Shown here piece after piece: positions 1 through 6,843 of a DNA stretch of 64,000 bases. The stretch is taken from NCBI GenBank assembly GCA_040771825.1, contig JAXGZG010000002.1, positions 434,001-498,000 on the forward strand, read 5' to 3'. Each line of letters starts with the position of its first letter. Position 1 is the first letter of the stretch. A model generated the notes under the pieces. That model ran no database searches. It was not told the DNA's origin and saw nothing but the letters and a program-made list of their open reading frames with translations. Both the position numbers and the translations under genes were made by a program. This DNA is from JAXGZG01 sp040771825. GTDB lineage: Bacteria; Bacillota; Sulfobacillia; Fermentithermobacillales; Fermentithermobacillaceae.

Positions 1-2
1 CT

Positions 3-1172
3 TTCTCTGCGCTGGTGTTTAAGACCACGGCTGACCCCTATGTGGGCAAACTCACGCTTTTCCGGGTCTATTCGGGGAGATTCACCTCCAACGGGACGTC
101 TTTCAACTCGACAAAGGGCAGGACCGAGAGGATAGGCCAGCTATATACCATCAAAGGCAAATCCCAAGAACCCGTGGCTTCGGTCGTCGCCGGGGATATT
201 GGCGCTGTGGCTAAACTCCAAGAGACGTTGACAGGAGACACTTTGTGCAGCGCTGACGGTCCCGTTGTGTATCCGCCCATCAAGTTCCCGGCCCCTGTAT
301 ACTCCGTGGCGGTCCACCCCAAGACCAAAGGCGACGAAGACAAGATTGGCACGGGCCTCGCTAGACTTACAGAGGAAGACCCCACCATTCGGGTGGAACG
401 GAACGCCGAGACCTCGGAGACTATTCTTTCGGGACTGGGCGAAGTCCATGTGGACGTTACCACCGGAAAGCTTAAGAGGAAATTTGGGGTGGATGTGGAG
501 CTGACCAACCCGAGGATTCCTTACAGGGAGACCATCAAGGGTTCGGCCAAGGCTGAAGGAAGACATAAGAAGCAGACGGGCGGGCGCGGCCAATTTGGTC
601 ACGTCTGGATCGAGTTTGAGCCCGTGGAAGATAAGGAATTTGAATTTGTTGACAAGATCTTCGGAGGCGCGGTCCCCAGACAGTTCATACCGGCTGTGGA
701 AAAAGGTTTGAAAGAAGCGCTACCCGAGGGGGTTCTAGCAGGCTACCCTGTAACCAACATCAGGGCTATATTGTACGATGGTTCGTTCCACCCTGTGGAC
801 TCTTCGGAAATGGCGTTCAAAATAGCGGCTTCCTTGGCATTTAAGAAGGGTTTAGCAGATGCCCAGCCAGTCATCTTGGAGCCTATTATGAGGCTTGAGG
901 TGATGGTGCCAGAGCAGTTCATGGGAGATATCATGGGGGATCTCAACAAGAAGCGCGGCCGTATCCTGGGGATGGAGACCAAAGGCCACATCCAGGTGAT
1001 CAAGGCCACGGCGCCCCTTGCGGAAATCCAAAAGTATGCTATCGATCTGAGGTCCATGACCCAGGGTCGCGGCCTCTTCACTGTGGAGTTCGACCACTAC
1101 GACGAGGTCCCTGGCAACATTGCAGAAGATATTATCGAAGCGTCCAAGAAGGAGAAAGAGCAGTCGAAGTAG
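3..1172 (+). CDS. Elongation factor G-like protein (C-terminal part, 5' truncated by window edge)
   Basis: This is the C-terminal part of a translational GTPase of the EF-G family; the frame is open from base 3, so the GTPase domain lies outside the window. The visible 389 residues run from domain II (KTTADPYVGKL) through domain III, domain IV (KKQTGGRGQFGHVW) and domain V (RGRILGMETKGHIQ, RSMTQGRG). It differs clearly from the complete EF-G at 45080-47170, so it is a paralogue of the EF-G-like/EF-G2 group. That group often accompanies a canonical EF-G in Clostridia; its exact role is not established. The gene ends in TAG and is followed by a strong hairpin. Family assignment is secure; a specific role cannot be read from this part. 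Confidence 0.9.
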   Translation, partial: FSALVFKTTADPYVGKLTLFRVYSGRFTSNGTSFNSTKGRTERIGQLYTIKGKSQEPVASVVAGDIGAVAKLQETLTGDTLCSADGPVVYPPIKFPAPVYSVAVHPKTKGDEDKIGTGLARLTEEDPTIRVERNAETSETILSGLGEVHVDVTTGKLKRKFGVDVELTNPRIPYRETIKGSAKAEGRHKKQTGGRGQFGHVWIEFEPVEDKEFEFVDKIFGGAVPRQFIPAVEKGLKEALPEGVLAGYPVTNIRAILYDGSFHPVDSSEMAFKIAASLAFKKGLADAQPVILEPIMRLEVMVPEQFMGDIMGDLNKKRGRILGMETKGHIQVIKATAPLAEIQKYAIDLRSMTQGRGLFTVEFDHYDEVPGNIAEDIIEASKKEKEQSK

Positions 1173-1205
1173 AGAGACGCCGAAGCACAGAGAAGTAAAG
1201 AGACG

Positions 1206-1242
1206 ATGCCCCTGCGGTGTATGGACATGGCCGCAGGGGCAT
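1206..1242. terminator. Bidirectional intrinsic terminator
   Basis: A perfect 12-bp inverted repeat (1206-1217 with 1231-1242, GC-rich core) encloses a 13-nt loop and is followed by TTTA. It lies between the convergent EF-G-like gene and the SpoIID gene, with the minus-strand stop codon at 1247-1249. It could therefore end both transcripts. The U-tract is short on the plus side. Confidence 0.7.
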
Positions 1243-1246
1243 TTAC

Positions 1247-2200
1247 CTATTTCCACAGGTTTTGTATCTTGATGCCTTTATAGTAGTAGTTCACAATATC
1301 CTTTGCTGACTTCCCTCGCTGGGCCATGAGCCAGGCTCCCCACTGAGACATTCCGACTCCGTGGCCATCGCCTCGCCCTCGCATAGACACAGAGTCTCCT
1401 TCCATGCGGAGCTCATCCACCAAAGTGGATTTCATCTGGCGGTCTCCAATGGCCAGCCTAAAGGACGGAGCCGAGACCTCCTTTCCGTTGATAATAAGGG
1501 TCTCCGCCCTGCCTGAAGGGCCTTTGCGGCCAATCTTCACCGATGTTACGTATCCTACCTCGGTTCCCAGGGACGAGCAGGCCTTGGACACGGCATCGTT
1601 GCTGAAGGTGTAGCGCCAAGTCTGAACGGGCTCAGTCTGGACGTCTGTGACAGGAGTGACGTAGGGCGTGGATTCTTTCCTGAAGTTCAATCCTTCAACT
1701 GCAGACGCGGTCTTGCCTCCGGATGCTGCGTGAAACCAAGCCATAATAGGCTGGCCCTTGTAGGTTATTACTTGGCCCCGGGTATTCTTGACTGCGGCCT
1801 TCACCTTGTCATTGACCCTTGCCGCGTTGTACGCCTGAAACTCCTTAGGGTTCGTGCTGGCCTGGGCGTTTCGTCCCGAGATGTTGCCTTCCTGGAGTTT
1901 CTTCATTGTGAAAGTCCTCGCTACAATGGTCTGGGCTTCAAGGGCCTGGGCGGGCCATGTGGGTTCCATTTCTGCAGCAACTACGCCCTCGAGGTAGGTC
2001 TCCAGGGGCATTGACTTGATCTCACCAGTCTCGTGAAAGTACACTGAGATGGTGGGTTCCTGGGTGACCTTGGGAACCTGACCCCTGTCTTGCTGGCCTC
2101 TAATGGCCACTGCCAGGATGACGGCAATGAGTATGCCGGGTATCCAAAGCCATTTGTCGTTTTTGAAAATGTCCCTCAAGCCCCGAGGATTTGTCGGCAT
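1247..2200 (-). CDS. spoIID: SpoIID/LytB domain protein (stage II sporulation protein D-like)
   Basis: The 317-residue protein has one N-terminal membrane anchor (about residues 17-34, after a basic stretch) and then an extracytoplasmic SpoIID/LytB domain. Family signatures are visible: LETYLEGVVAAEM near the start of the domain, QTIVARTF, and GRGDGHGVGMSQWGAW near the end. SpoIID proteins are peptidoglycan lytic transglycosylases needed for forespore engulfment; the glutamate in AAEM is the expected catalytic acid. The chosen start is the ATG at 2200, 8 nt after GGAGG. The GTG at 2209 overlaps that ribosome binding site and is unlikely. The gene stands alone, convergent with the EF-G-like gene. 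Because other SpoIID/LytB paralogues exist in Clostridia, a true engulfment role is inferred. Confidence 0.85.
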   Translation of the reverse strand: MPTNPRGLRDIFKNDKWLWIPGILIAVILAVAIRGQQDRGQVPKVTQEPTISVYFHETGEIKSMPLETYLEGVVAAEMEPTWPAQALEAQTIVARTFTMKKLQEGNISGRNAQASTNPKEFQAYNAARVNDKVKAAVKNTRGQVITYKGQPIMAWFHAASGGKTASAVEGLNFRKESTPYVTPVTDVQTEPVQTWRYTFSNDAVSKACSSLGTEVGYVTSVKIGRKGPSGRAETLIINGKEVSAPSFRLAIGDRQMKSTLVDELRMEGDSVSMRGRGDGHGVGMSQWGAWLMAQRGKSAKDIVNYYYKGIKIQNLWK

Positions 2201-2360
2201 TGCCTGCACCTCCGTTTTTGCGCGTGCCAGCGTGTCGTGTGGTCAACCGGCGCTTCGTCATCTAGTTTCCCCCCGTCCTAACCCGTAAAACCCCGCACGC
2301 CCTTGAGTGGCGAAGTTTCGCCATGGTAGCATTTAGGCAGAATAACCCGGAGGTGGTTTT

Positions 2361-3278
2361 GTGGACTACGATGTGCTCATTGTGGGAGGCGGTCCCGCGG
2401 GTATGACAGCCGCCATTTATTCGGCGCGAGCGGGCTTCCAAACGGTCTTGCTGGACCCTATGGGCGGCGGAGGGCTGGTAAGCACCACCGACATGATACA
2501 TAACTACCCGGGATTCCCAGAAGGAGTCTCAGGATTTGGACTTATGGAGTCCATGTCAGAACAGGCGAAAACCTACGGCGCCAAGATCCTGTATGGAGAA
2601 GTCGAGGACTTGCGCCAGGATAACAACCTTTTTCGTGCCCGGGCTTCTGAAGAGGAATATGTTGCCCGGACGGTGATCTATGCGGCGGGAACCACGCCCA
2701 GGAAACTGGGAGTGCCTGGAGAAGCCGAACTCATAGGCAGAGGAGTCGGTTTCTGCGCCACCTGCGATGGGCCGCTCCATAAAGACAAAGTGGTCGCCGT
2801 GGTGGGCGGGGGCGATTCGGCTCTCACAGCAGCCGAGTTTTTGACCAGGTTTGCCAGAGAAGTAATGGTCATACATCGCCGCGACCAGTTCAGAGCAGGT
2901 CAGGCAGCGGTTAAGCGCATAATGGGCCACCCCAAAATCACCTTGAAGATTCCTAGCGTTGTCAGGGAGATTCGGGGGAACGACCGCTTGTCCTCAATCC
3001 TGGTTGAGGACCTAGTCTCAAAGGAAATCCGGGAGATTCCCGTGGATGGGCTCTTCCTGTACATCGGTTGGAACCCCAACGTGGCTCCTATCAGGAATCT
3101 GGTTGACATAACGCCATCGGGGCACGTCAGGACCGGCGAGGATATGTCCACCAAGACGCCGGGACTCTTTGTGGCAGGTGACATCAGGGAGAAACCCTTC
3201 AGACAAGTGGCTACCGCTGTGGGTGACGGCGCCAACGCAGCGTGGTCAGCAGAACGCTTCCTCATGGAAGAGCGTTAG
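2361..3278 (+). CDS. trxB: Thioredoxin reductase (FAD/NAD(P)H-dependent disulfide reductase)
   Basis: The 305-residue low-molecular-weight flavoprotein disulfide reductase would transfer electrons from NAD(P)H through FAD and a redox-active cysteine pair to thioredoxin or a related protein. Visible elements are the N-terminal FAD-binding GGGPAG (residues 9-14), the active-site CATC (Cys132 and Cys135, followed by DG), a second nucleotide-binding GGGDSA at 149-154 with HRRDQFR shortly after, and the C-terminal FAD motif FVAGDI. Its length is typical of TrxB. The start is a GTG preceded by GGAGGTGG at 2349-2356. No thioredoxin gene is adjacent, so a ferredoxin-type or other electron partner cannot be excluded. 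Confidence 0.88.
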   Translation: MDYDVLIVGGGPAGMTAAIYSARAGFQTVLLDPMGGGGLVSTTDMIHNYPGFPEGVSGFGLMESMSEQAKTYGAKILYGEVEDLRQDNNLFRARASEEEYVARTVIYAAGTTPRKLGVPGEAELIGRGVGFCATCDGPLHKDKVVAVVGGGDSALTAAEFLTRFAREVMVIHRRDQFRAGQAAVKRIMGHPKITLKIPSVVREIRGNDRLSSILVEDLVSKEIREIPVDGLFLYIGWNPNVAPIRNLVDITPSGHVRTGEDMSTKTPGLFVAGDIREKPFRQVATAVGDGANAAWSAERFLMEER

Positions 3279-3359
3279 GAGATTGCCGAGGCCGCCGGAT
3301 AGGTGAAGGCTGGGGAGTGGACGAATATTAAGGAATAGACGAAGGTTGAGGAACTGCAG

Positions 3360-4595
3360 ATGACAGGCGAACAGGCAACCCGGGGCAACGTTTGTGCGGT
3401 TGTAAGACTTTTGCCCAAAGTCAAGCACCGGGCGTTTTACGGTCACCCTTGGATTTTCTCTAACGAAATCGAGTCGGTGGAGGGTTCCCACCAACCCGGC
3501 GACATTGTGGAAGTCCGGGACAGGCGAGACAGATTTGTGGGCTTAGGCTACATAAATCCGAAATCCACCATCACTGTCCGCATTTTGACCAGGGAACGAA
3601 GACCCATCGATGAAGACTTCTTTAGGGAACGTGTTGCCATGGCAGTTGGATACCGTCAGTTGCTGTACGGGATAGAAGGTTCTTTCGGGAACAACCCCGG
3701 GGGATTCCGTCTCGCTTTCTCAGAAGCCGATTTCTTGCCAGGGCTGATCGCAGACATCTTCGGGGGGTACCTGGTGTTCCAGACCCTCACGTTAGGCATC
3801 GACCGCTGGAAAGACGTCATTGTGCAGGCGTTGGTGGCCGCAGTCCGTCCCAAGGGCGTCTACGAGCGAAATGACGCCCCTGTCCGGAAACTGGAAGGGC
3901 TGGGGCTTCAGTCCGGATACATAGGCGAGCCTTTCGACCCCTTGGTGGAAATGGACGAAAACGGCGTCAAGGTCGTTGTGGATGTTCAAAGAGGTCAAAA
4001 GACCGGGTACTTCCTGGACCAAAGCGACAACAGGTTGGCAGTAAGGCCGTTTTGTGCCGGCAAGACGGTCTTGGACGCTTTCTCCTACTCTGGGGGATTT
4101 GGGCTATCGGCTGCCAAGGCAGGCGCTTCTCAAGTTGCGTGTCTCGATGCATCTCAGGCTGCCCTAGACTTGGCCCGGGCCGGAGCCGAGAGGAATGGGG
4201 TTTTGGAAAAGGTGTCGTTTAGGGCCGGAAACGCCTTTGATGTTCTTAGGGAATTGGAGGGTTGCGGCGCCGGTTTTGACGTAGTTGTGCTAGACCCGCC
4301 TGCCTTCGCACGGTCCAGAAGGATGGCCGAGAAAGCCATAGCGGGCTACAAAGAGATCAACCTGCGGGCCATGAAACTTGTGAAAGAGGGAGGATTCCTC
4401 TGTACGTCTTCGTGCTCTCAGCATGTGACCCGGGAGGAATTCGACGCCATGCTAGATGACGCAGCCAGTGACGCCAAGAGCGCTGTGCGGATTGTCCAGC
4501 GCCAAGGTCAGCGAGCCGATCATCCGGTTCTTGCAGGAGTGCCCGAGACCGAGTATCTCAAGTTCCGCATCTGCCAGGTATTCCGGTCAATGTGA
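3360..4595 (+). CDS. Class I SAM-dependent rRNA methyltransferase, RlmI-like (PUA + Rossmann domains)
   Basis: The 411-residue protein has an N-terminal PUA-like RNA-binding region (KHRAFYGHPWIFSNEIE) and a C-terminal SAM-dependent methyltransferase. Motif I is AFSYSGGFGLS at about residue 240, the catalytic-loop motif is DPPAFARS near 310, and cysteines 348 and 352 lie in CTSSCSQH, as expected for a 5-methylcytosine RNA methyltransferase. The family includes RlmI, which methylates 23S rRNA C1962 in Escherichia coli, and many unstudied Bacillota members. The target here is inferred. Start ATG 3360 follows a GAGGA about 9 nt upstream. The gene is followed by the ctsR promoter, so it belongs to a separate transcription unit. 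Confidence 0.85.
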   Translation: MTGEQATRGNVCAVVRLLPKVKHRAFYGHPWIFSNEIESVEGSHQPGDIVEVRDRRDRFVGLGYINPKSTITVRILTRERRPIDEDFFRERVAMAVGYRQLLYGIEGSFGNNPGGFRLAFSEADFLPGLIADIFGGYLVFQTLTLGIDRWKDVIVQALVAAVRPKGVYERNDAPVRKLEGLGLQSGYIGEPFDPLVEMDENGVKVVVDVQRGQKTGYFLDQSDNRLAVRPFCAGKTVLDAFSYSGGFGLSAAKAGASQVACLDASQAALDLARAGAERNGVLEKVSFRAGNAFDVLRELEGCGAGFDVVVLDPPAFARSRRMAEKAIAGYKEINLRAMKLVKEGGFLCTSSCSQHVTREEFDAMLDDAASDAKSAVRIVQRQGQRADHPVLAGVPETEYLKFRICQVFRSM

Positions 4596-4641
4596 TCGGA
4601 GCCTTCCTGAATCCTTCCCAGACGTTTGCCTCAAACACGTA

Positions 4642-4669
4642 TTGCATCTTTCCGCCGAAGGTGTATTAT
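4642..4669 (+). promoter_or_regulatory. Predicted housekeeping promoter of the ctsR operon
   Basis: TTGCAT (4642-4647) and TATTAT (4664-4669) are separated by 16 bp, close to the SigA consensus. They lie in the gap before ctsR, and the CtsR-box-like sequence starts 9 bp after the -10 element. Confidence 0.6.
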
Positions 4670-4678
4670 TGAAATGAA

Positions 4679-4695
4679 GGTCAAGGAAAGACAAA
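4679..4695. promoter_or_regulatory. CtsR operator (tandem heptad box)
   Basis: The 17-mer GGTCAAGGAAAGACAAA matches 13 of the 15 specified positions of the known CtsR box, RGTCAAANANRGTCAAA. It overlaps the expected transcription start, which suits autorepression of ctsR-mcsA-mcsB-clpC that is relieved by heat or protein stress. Confidence 0.75.
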
Positions 4696-4729
4696 GGCAA
4701 ACCGTCGTGCCCAAAGGCAGGTGACATAC

Positions 4730-5203
4730 ATGGCAAGCTTAGCAGATCTGATAGAAGCATATATACAACGTCTTGTGGAGGCTGGAGAAGGCGTCGCCGA
4801 GATTCAGAGGACTCTCTTGGCAGAGCGGTTCAGGTGCGCTCCTTCCCAGATATCCTACGTTATATCGTCTCGTTTTTCACCTGAGCGAGGCTACATCATA
4901 GAGTCTCGCAGGGGCGGAGGGGGGTATATCCGCCTCATAAGGGTGGAACTTGAGGACGAGGACTTGCAGGAGATGATGAGCCAGGTTGGCTCGTACTTGA
5001 GCCAGAGTGAAGCCTACGACTACCTGGAACGTCTTTTTGACGAAGGCTTCATGGATGAAAAGACCTTCCAGGTGATGAGGGCCGCCACTTCTAGGAAAGC
5101 CCTGACGCTGGTCCTGCCGGACCGGGACATGATTCGTGCCAATGTGTTTAAGGCCATGCTAAACGCCTATTTTGCCACGAGACAGAGGAGTGAGGAGTCA
5201 TGA
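4730..5203 (+). CDS. ctsR: Transcriptional repressor CtsR
   Basis: CtsR (157 residues) is the dimeric winged-helix repressor of class III heat-shock genes. The N-terminal part (LADLIEAYIQRLVEAG, then FRCAPSQISYVISSRF) is the helix-turn-helix; the glycine-rich wing RRGGGGYIRLIR, which senses temperature in Bacillus and contacts the minor groove, is intact. The C-terminal dimerisation domain follows. The ATG at 4730 is chosen because it sits a few bases after AGGTGA; the GTG at 4721 overlaps that site. The 3' end overlaps mcsA (stop at 5201-5203). It heads the operon and likely controls it through the box at 4679-4695. Confidence 0.95.
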   Translation: MASLADLIEAYIQRLVEAGEGVAEIQRTLLAERFRCAPSQISYVISSRFSPERGYIIESRRGGGGYIRLIRVELEDEDLQEMMSQVGSYLSQSEAYDYLERLFDEGFMDEKTFQVMRAATSRKALTLVLPDRDMIRANVFKAMLNAYFATRQRSEES

Positions 5204-5724
5204 TGTGCGAAGACTGCGGCAAGATGCCGGCAATTGTGCATTTCGAACAGATGGTTAACGGTAAAAAAATCGCCATGAACCTGTGTCGCGATTGTGCAGA
5301 GAAGCGCGGGGTCCTTAGTGTCTTCCTTCAGCCGTCTTTCTCCATAAACAACCTTCTGTCGGCTCTCTTGGGATCCCAGATGAAAAACCCATCTATTCCC
5401 GAAGTGGCGGGCGAAGAGCAAAGGTGTCCGGTGTGCGGGATGACCTATCGGGATTTTGCCAGGGCAGGAAGGCTTGGGTGTTCTCGCTGCTATGCGACTT
5501 TTGAGGACGAACTTGAGCCACTTCTGCGGAGGATACACGGTTCTGAGAGGCACGTAGGTAAGGCGCCTGCAAAAGTCGGTGGAATGGCCCAGTACAGGCG
5601 GGAACTAGAGCAGCTAAGGAAGGACCAGGCAGCGGCCGTAGCCGCCGAAGCCTACGAGAAGGCGGCGGAGATTCGAGACAAAATCAAGGCCGTGGAGAAA
5701 GAACTCCGGGGTGACAAGTCATGA
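5200..5724 (+). CDS. mcsA: McsA, zinc-finger activator/adaptor of the McsB arginine kinase
   Basis: McsA (174 residues) activates McsB and acts with it in the ClpC quality-control pathway. Four CxxC motifs are present (Cys3/6, 29/32, 76/79 and 94/97), forming the expected pair of zinc-binding sites. A C-terminal UVR-type helical hairpin (about residues 130-170, with EAYEKAAEIRDKI) is the usual ClpC/McsB interaction element. Two ATG codons lie in tandem at 5200 and 5203, both usable after the GAGGAG just upstream. The gene overlaps ctsR at its start and mcsB by four bases (ATGA) at its end, which indicates translational coupling. Confidence 0.93.
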   Translation: MMCEDCGKMPAIVHFEQMVNGKKIAMNLCRDCAEKRGVLSVFLQPSFSINNLLSALLGSQMKNPSIPEVAGEEQRCPVCGMTYRDFARAGRLGCSRCYATFEDELEPLLRRIHGSERHVGKAPAKVGGMAQYRRELEQLRKDQAAAVAAEAYEKAAEIRDKIKAVEKELRGDKS

Positions 5725-6797
5725 GAGGCAAAGAGAGAAGCGCGCTAGACGCCATAGTTGGGAGTTCATCCTCGCCGTGGATGGATGGGAGCGGAAGTTT
5801 GGCTGATGTGGTTATCTCGTCAAGGGTGCGGCTGGCGAGGAACCTAAGGGACGTGCCGTTTCCTCATCTCCTAGAAGAAACCCAGGCCAAGGATGTCGAA
5901 GACCGGGTCTTCAGAGCTATTTCGGATCTCAACGCTAAAGGCACCTGGGGGGAACTCTTAGGCATCGACTTGGCCTTGGAGTCCCCCTTGGACAGGCTGG
6001 TGCTCGTGGAGAAGCACCTCATGAGCCCGCAGCACGCTGAGACCGGGTATGGCAAGGGGCTGGCCACCAGGCGCGATGAGCGGGTCTCCATCATGGTCAA
6101 CGAAGAGGATCATCTGAGGATTCAGTGCCTCTACTCTGGACTGGAACTGGACGAGGCTTGGATAACCGCTAGCGGGACCGATGACCTTCTGGACGAGAGA
6201 CTGGATTTTGCCTACGACGAGACCGTGGGCTTTCTCACTGCGTGCCCTACCAACGCCGGAACAGGGTTAAGGGCATCGGTTATGGTGCACCTTCCTGCAT
6301 TGGCTATGGGCGATGAAGTGTCCAGGGTTTTGGCGGCGGTCAACAAACTCGGCTTGGTGGTGCGAGGCATATATGGCGAGGGCAGCGAGGCCAAGGGGAA
6401 CGTGTTCCAGATCTCAAACCAGATAACCTTGGGTCAGACCGAAAAGGAGATAATCGAGAATCTGTCCCTTGTGGCCAAACAGGTGGTAGCCGAAGAGAAG
6501 AGGTACCGAGATAACCTGCTCAAATCCAAGCGTCCCGAACTGGAAGACCGCATATTCAGGGCATGGGGAATACTGACTAACGCCAGAAAGATGACTTCTT
6601 CCGAGGCTTGGCAACTGTGGTCTGACGTTAGGCTTGGGGTGGATCTTGACATGATGCCAGGCATCGACGTTAAAGGAATCAACGAGATATTGGTGATTTC
6701 TCAGCCCAACTTCGTGCAAAGGACAATCGGAAAGGCTTTGGCGCCGGAGGAGAGGGACGTTTTGCGCGCCAGCCTTATTCGTAAGCATTTGAAGTAA
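5721..6797 (+). CDS. mcsB: Protein arginine kinase McsB
   Basis: McsB (358 residues) phosphorylates arginine residues on misfolded proteins and on CtsR, marking them for ClpCP. It belongs to the phosphagen-kinase fold: the nucleotide-binding VISSRVRLARNL lies near residue 30, and the segment LTACPTNAGTGLRASVMVHLP contains the family signature with its catalytic-loop cysteine and the TNxGTG loop. Length is close to that of Bacillus McsB. It overlaps mcsA by 4 nt and is followed 46 nt later by clpC, completing the classical four-gene operon. Confidence 0.94.
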   Translation: MRGKERSALDAIVGSSSSPWMDGSGSLADVVISSRVRLARNLRDVPFPHLLEETQAKDVEDRVFRAISDLNAKGTWGELLGIDLALESPLDRLVLVEKHLMSPQHAETGYGKGLATRRDERVSIMVNEEDHLRIQCLYSGLELDEAWITASGTDDLLDERLDFAYDETVGFLTACPTNAGTGLRASVMVHLPALAMGDEVSRVLAAVNKLGLVVRGIYGEGSEAKGNVFQISNQITLGQTEKEIIENLSLVAKQVVAEEKRYRDNLLKSKRPELEDRIFRAWGILTNARKMTSSEAWQLWSDVRLGVDLDMMPGIDVKGINEILVISQPNFVQRTIGKALAPEERDVLRASLIRKHLK

Positions 6798-6843
6798 CGA
6801 GGAGGAACAAAAAGGGTTTGGAAAGCAGAGGGGGGTTCAATCT

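Noticed and set aside
2303..2332. Promoter for the thioredoxin reductase gene
   Set aside because: TTGAGT and TAGCAT with 18-bp spacing are only moderate matches and overlap a small inverted repeat; left out of the features.
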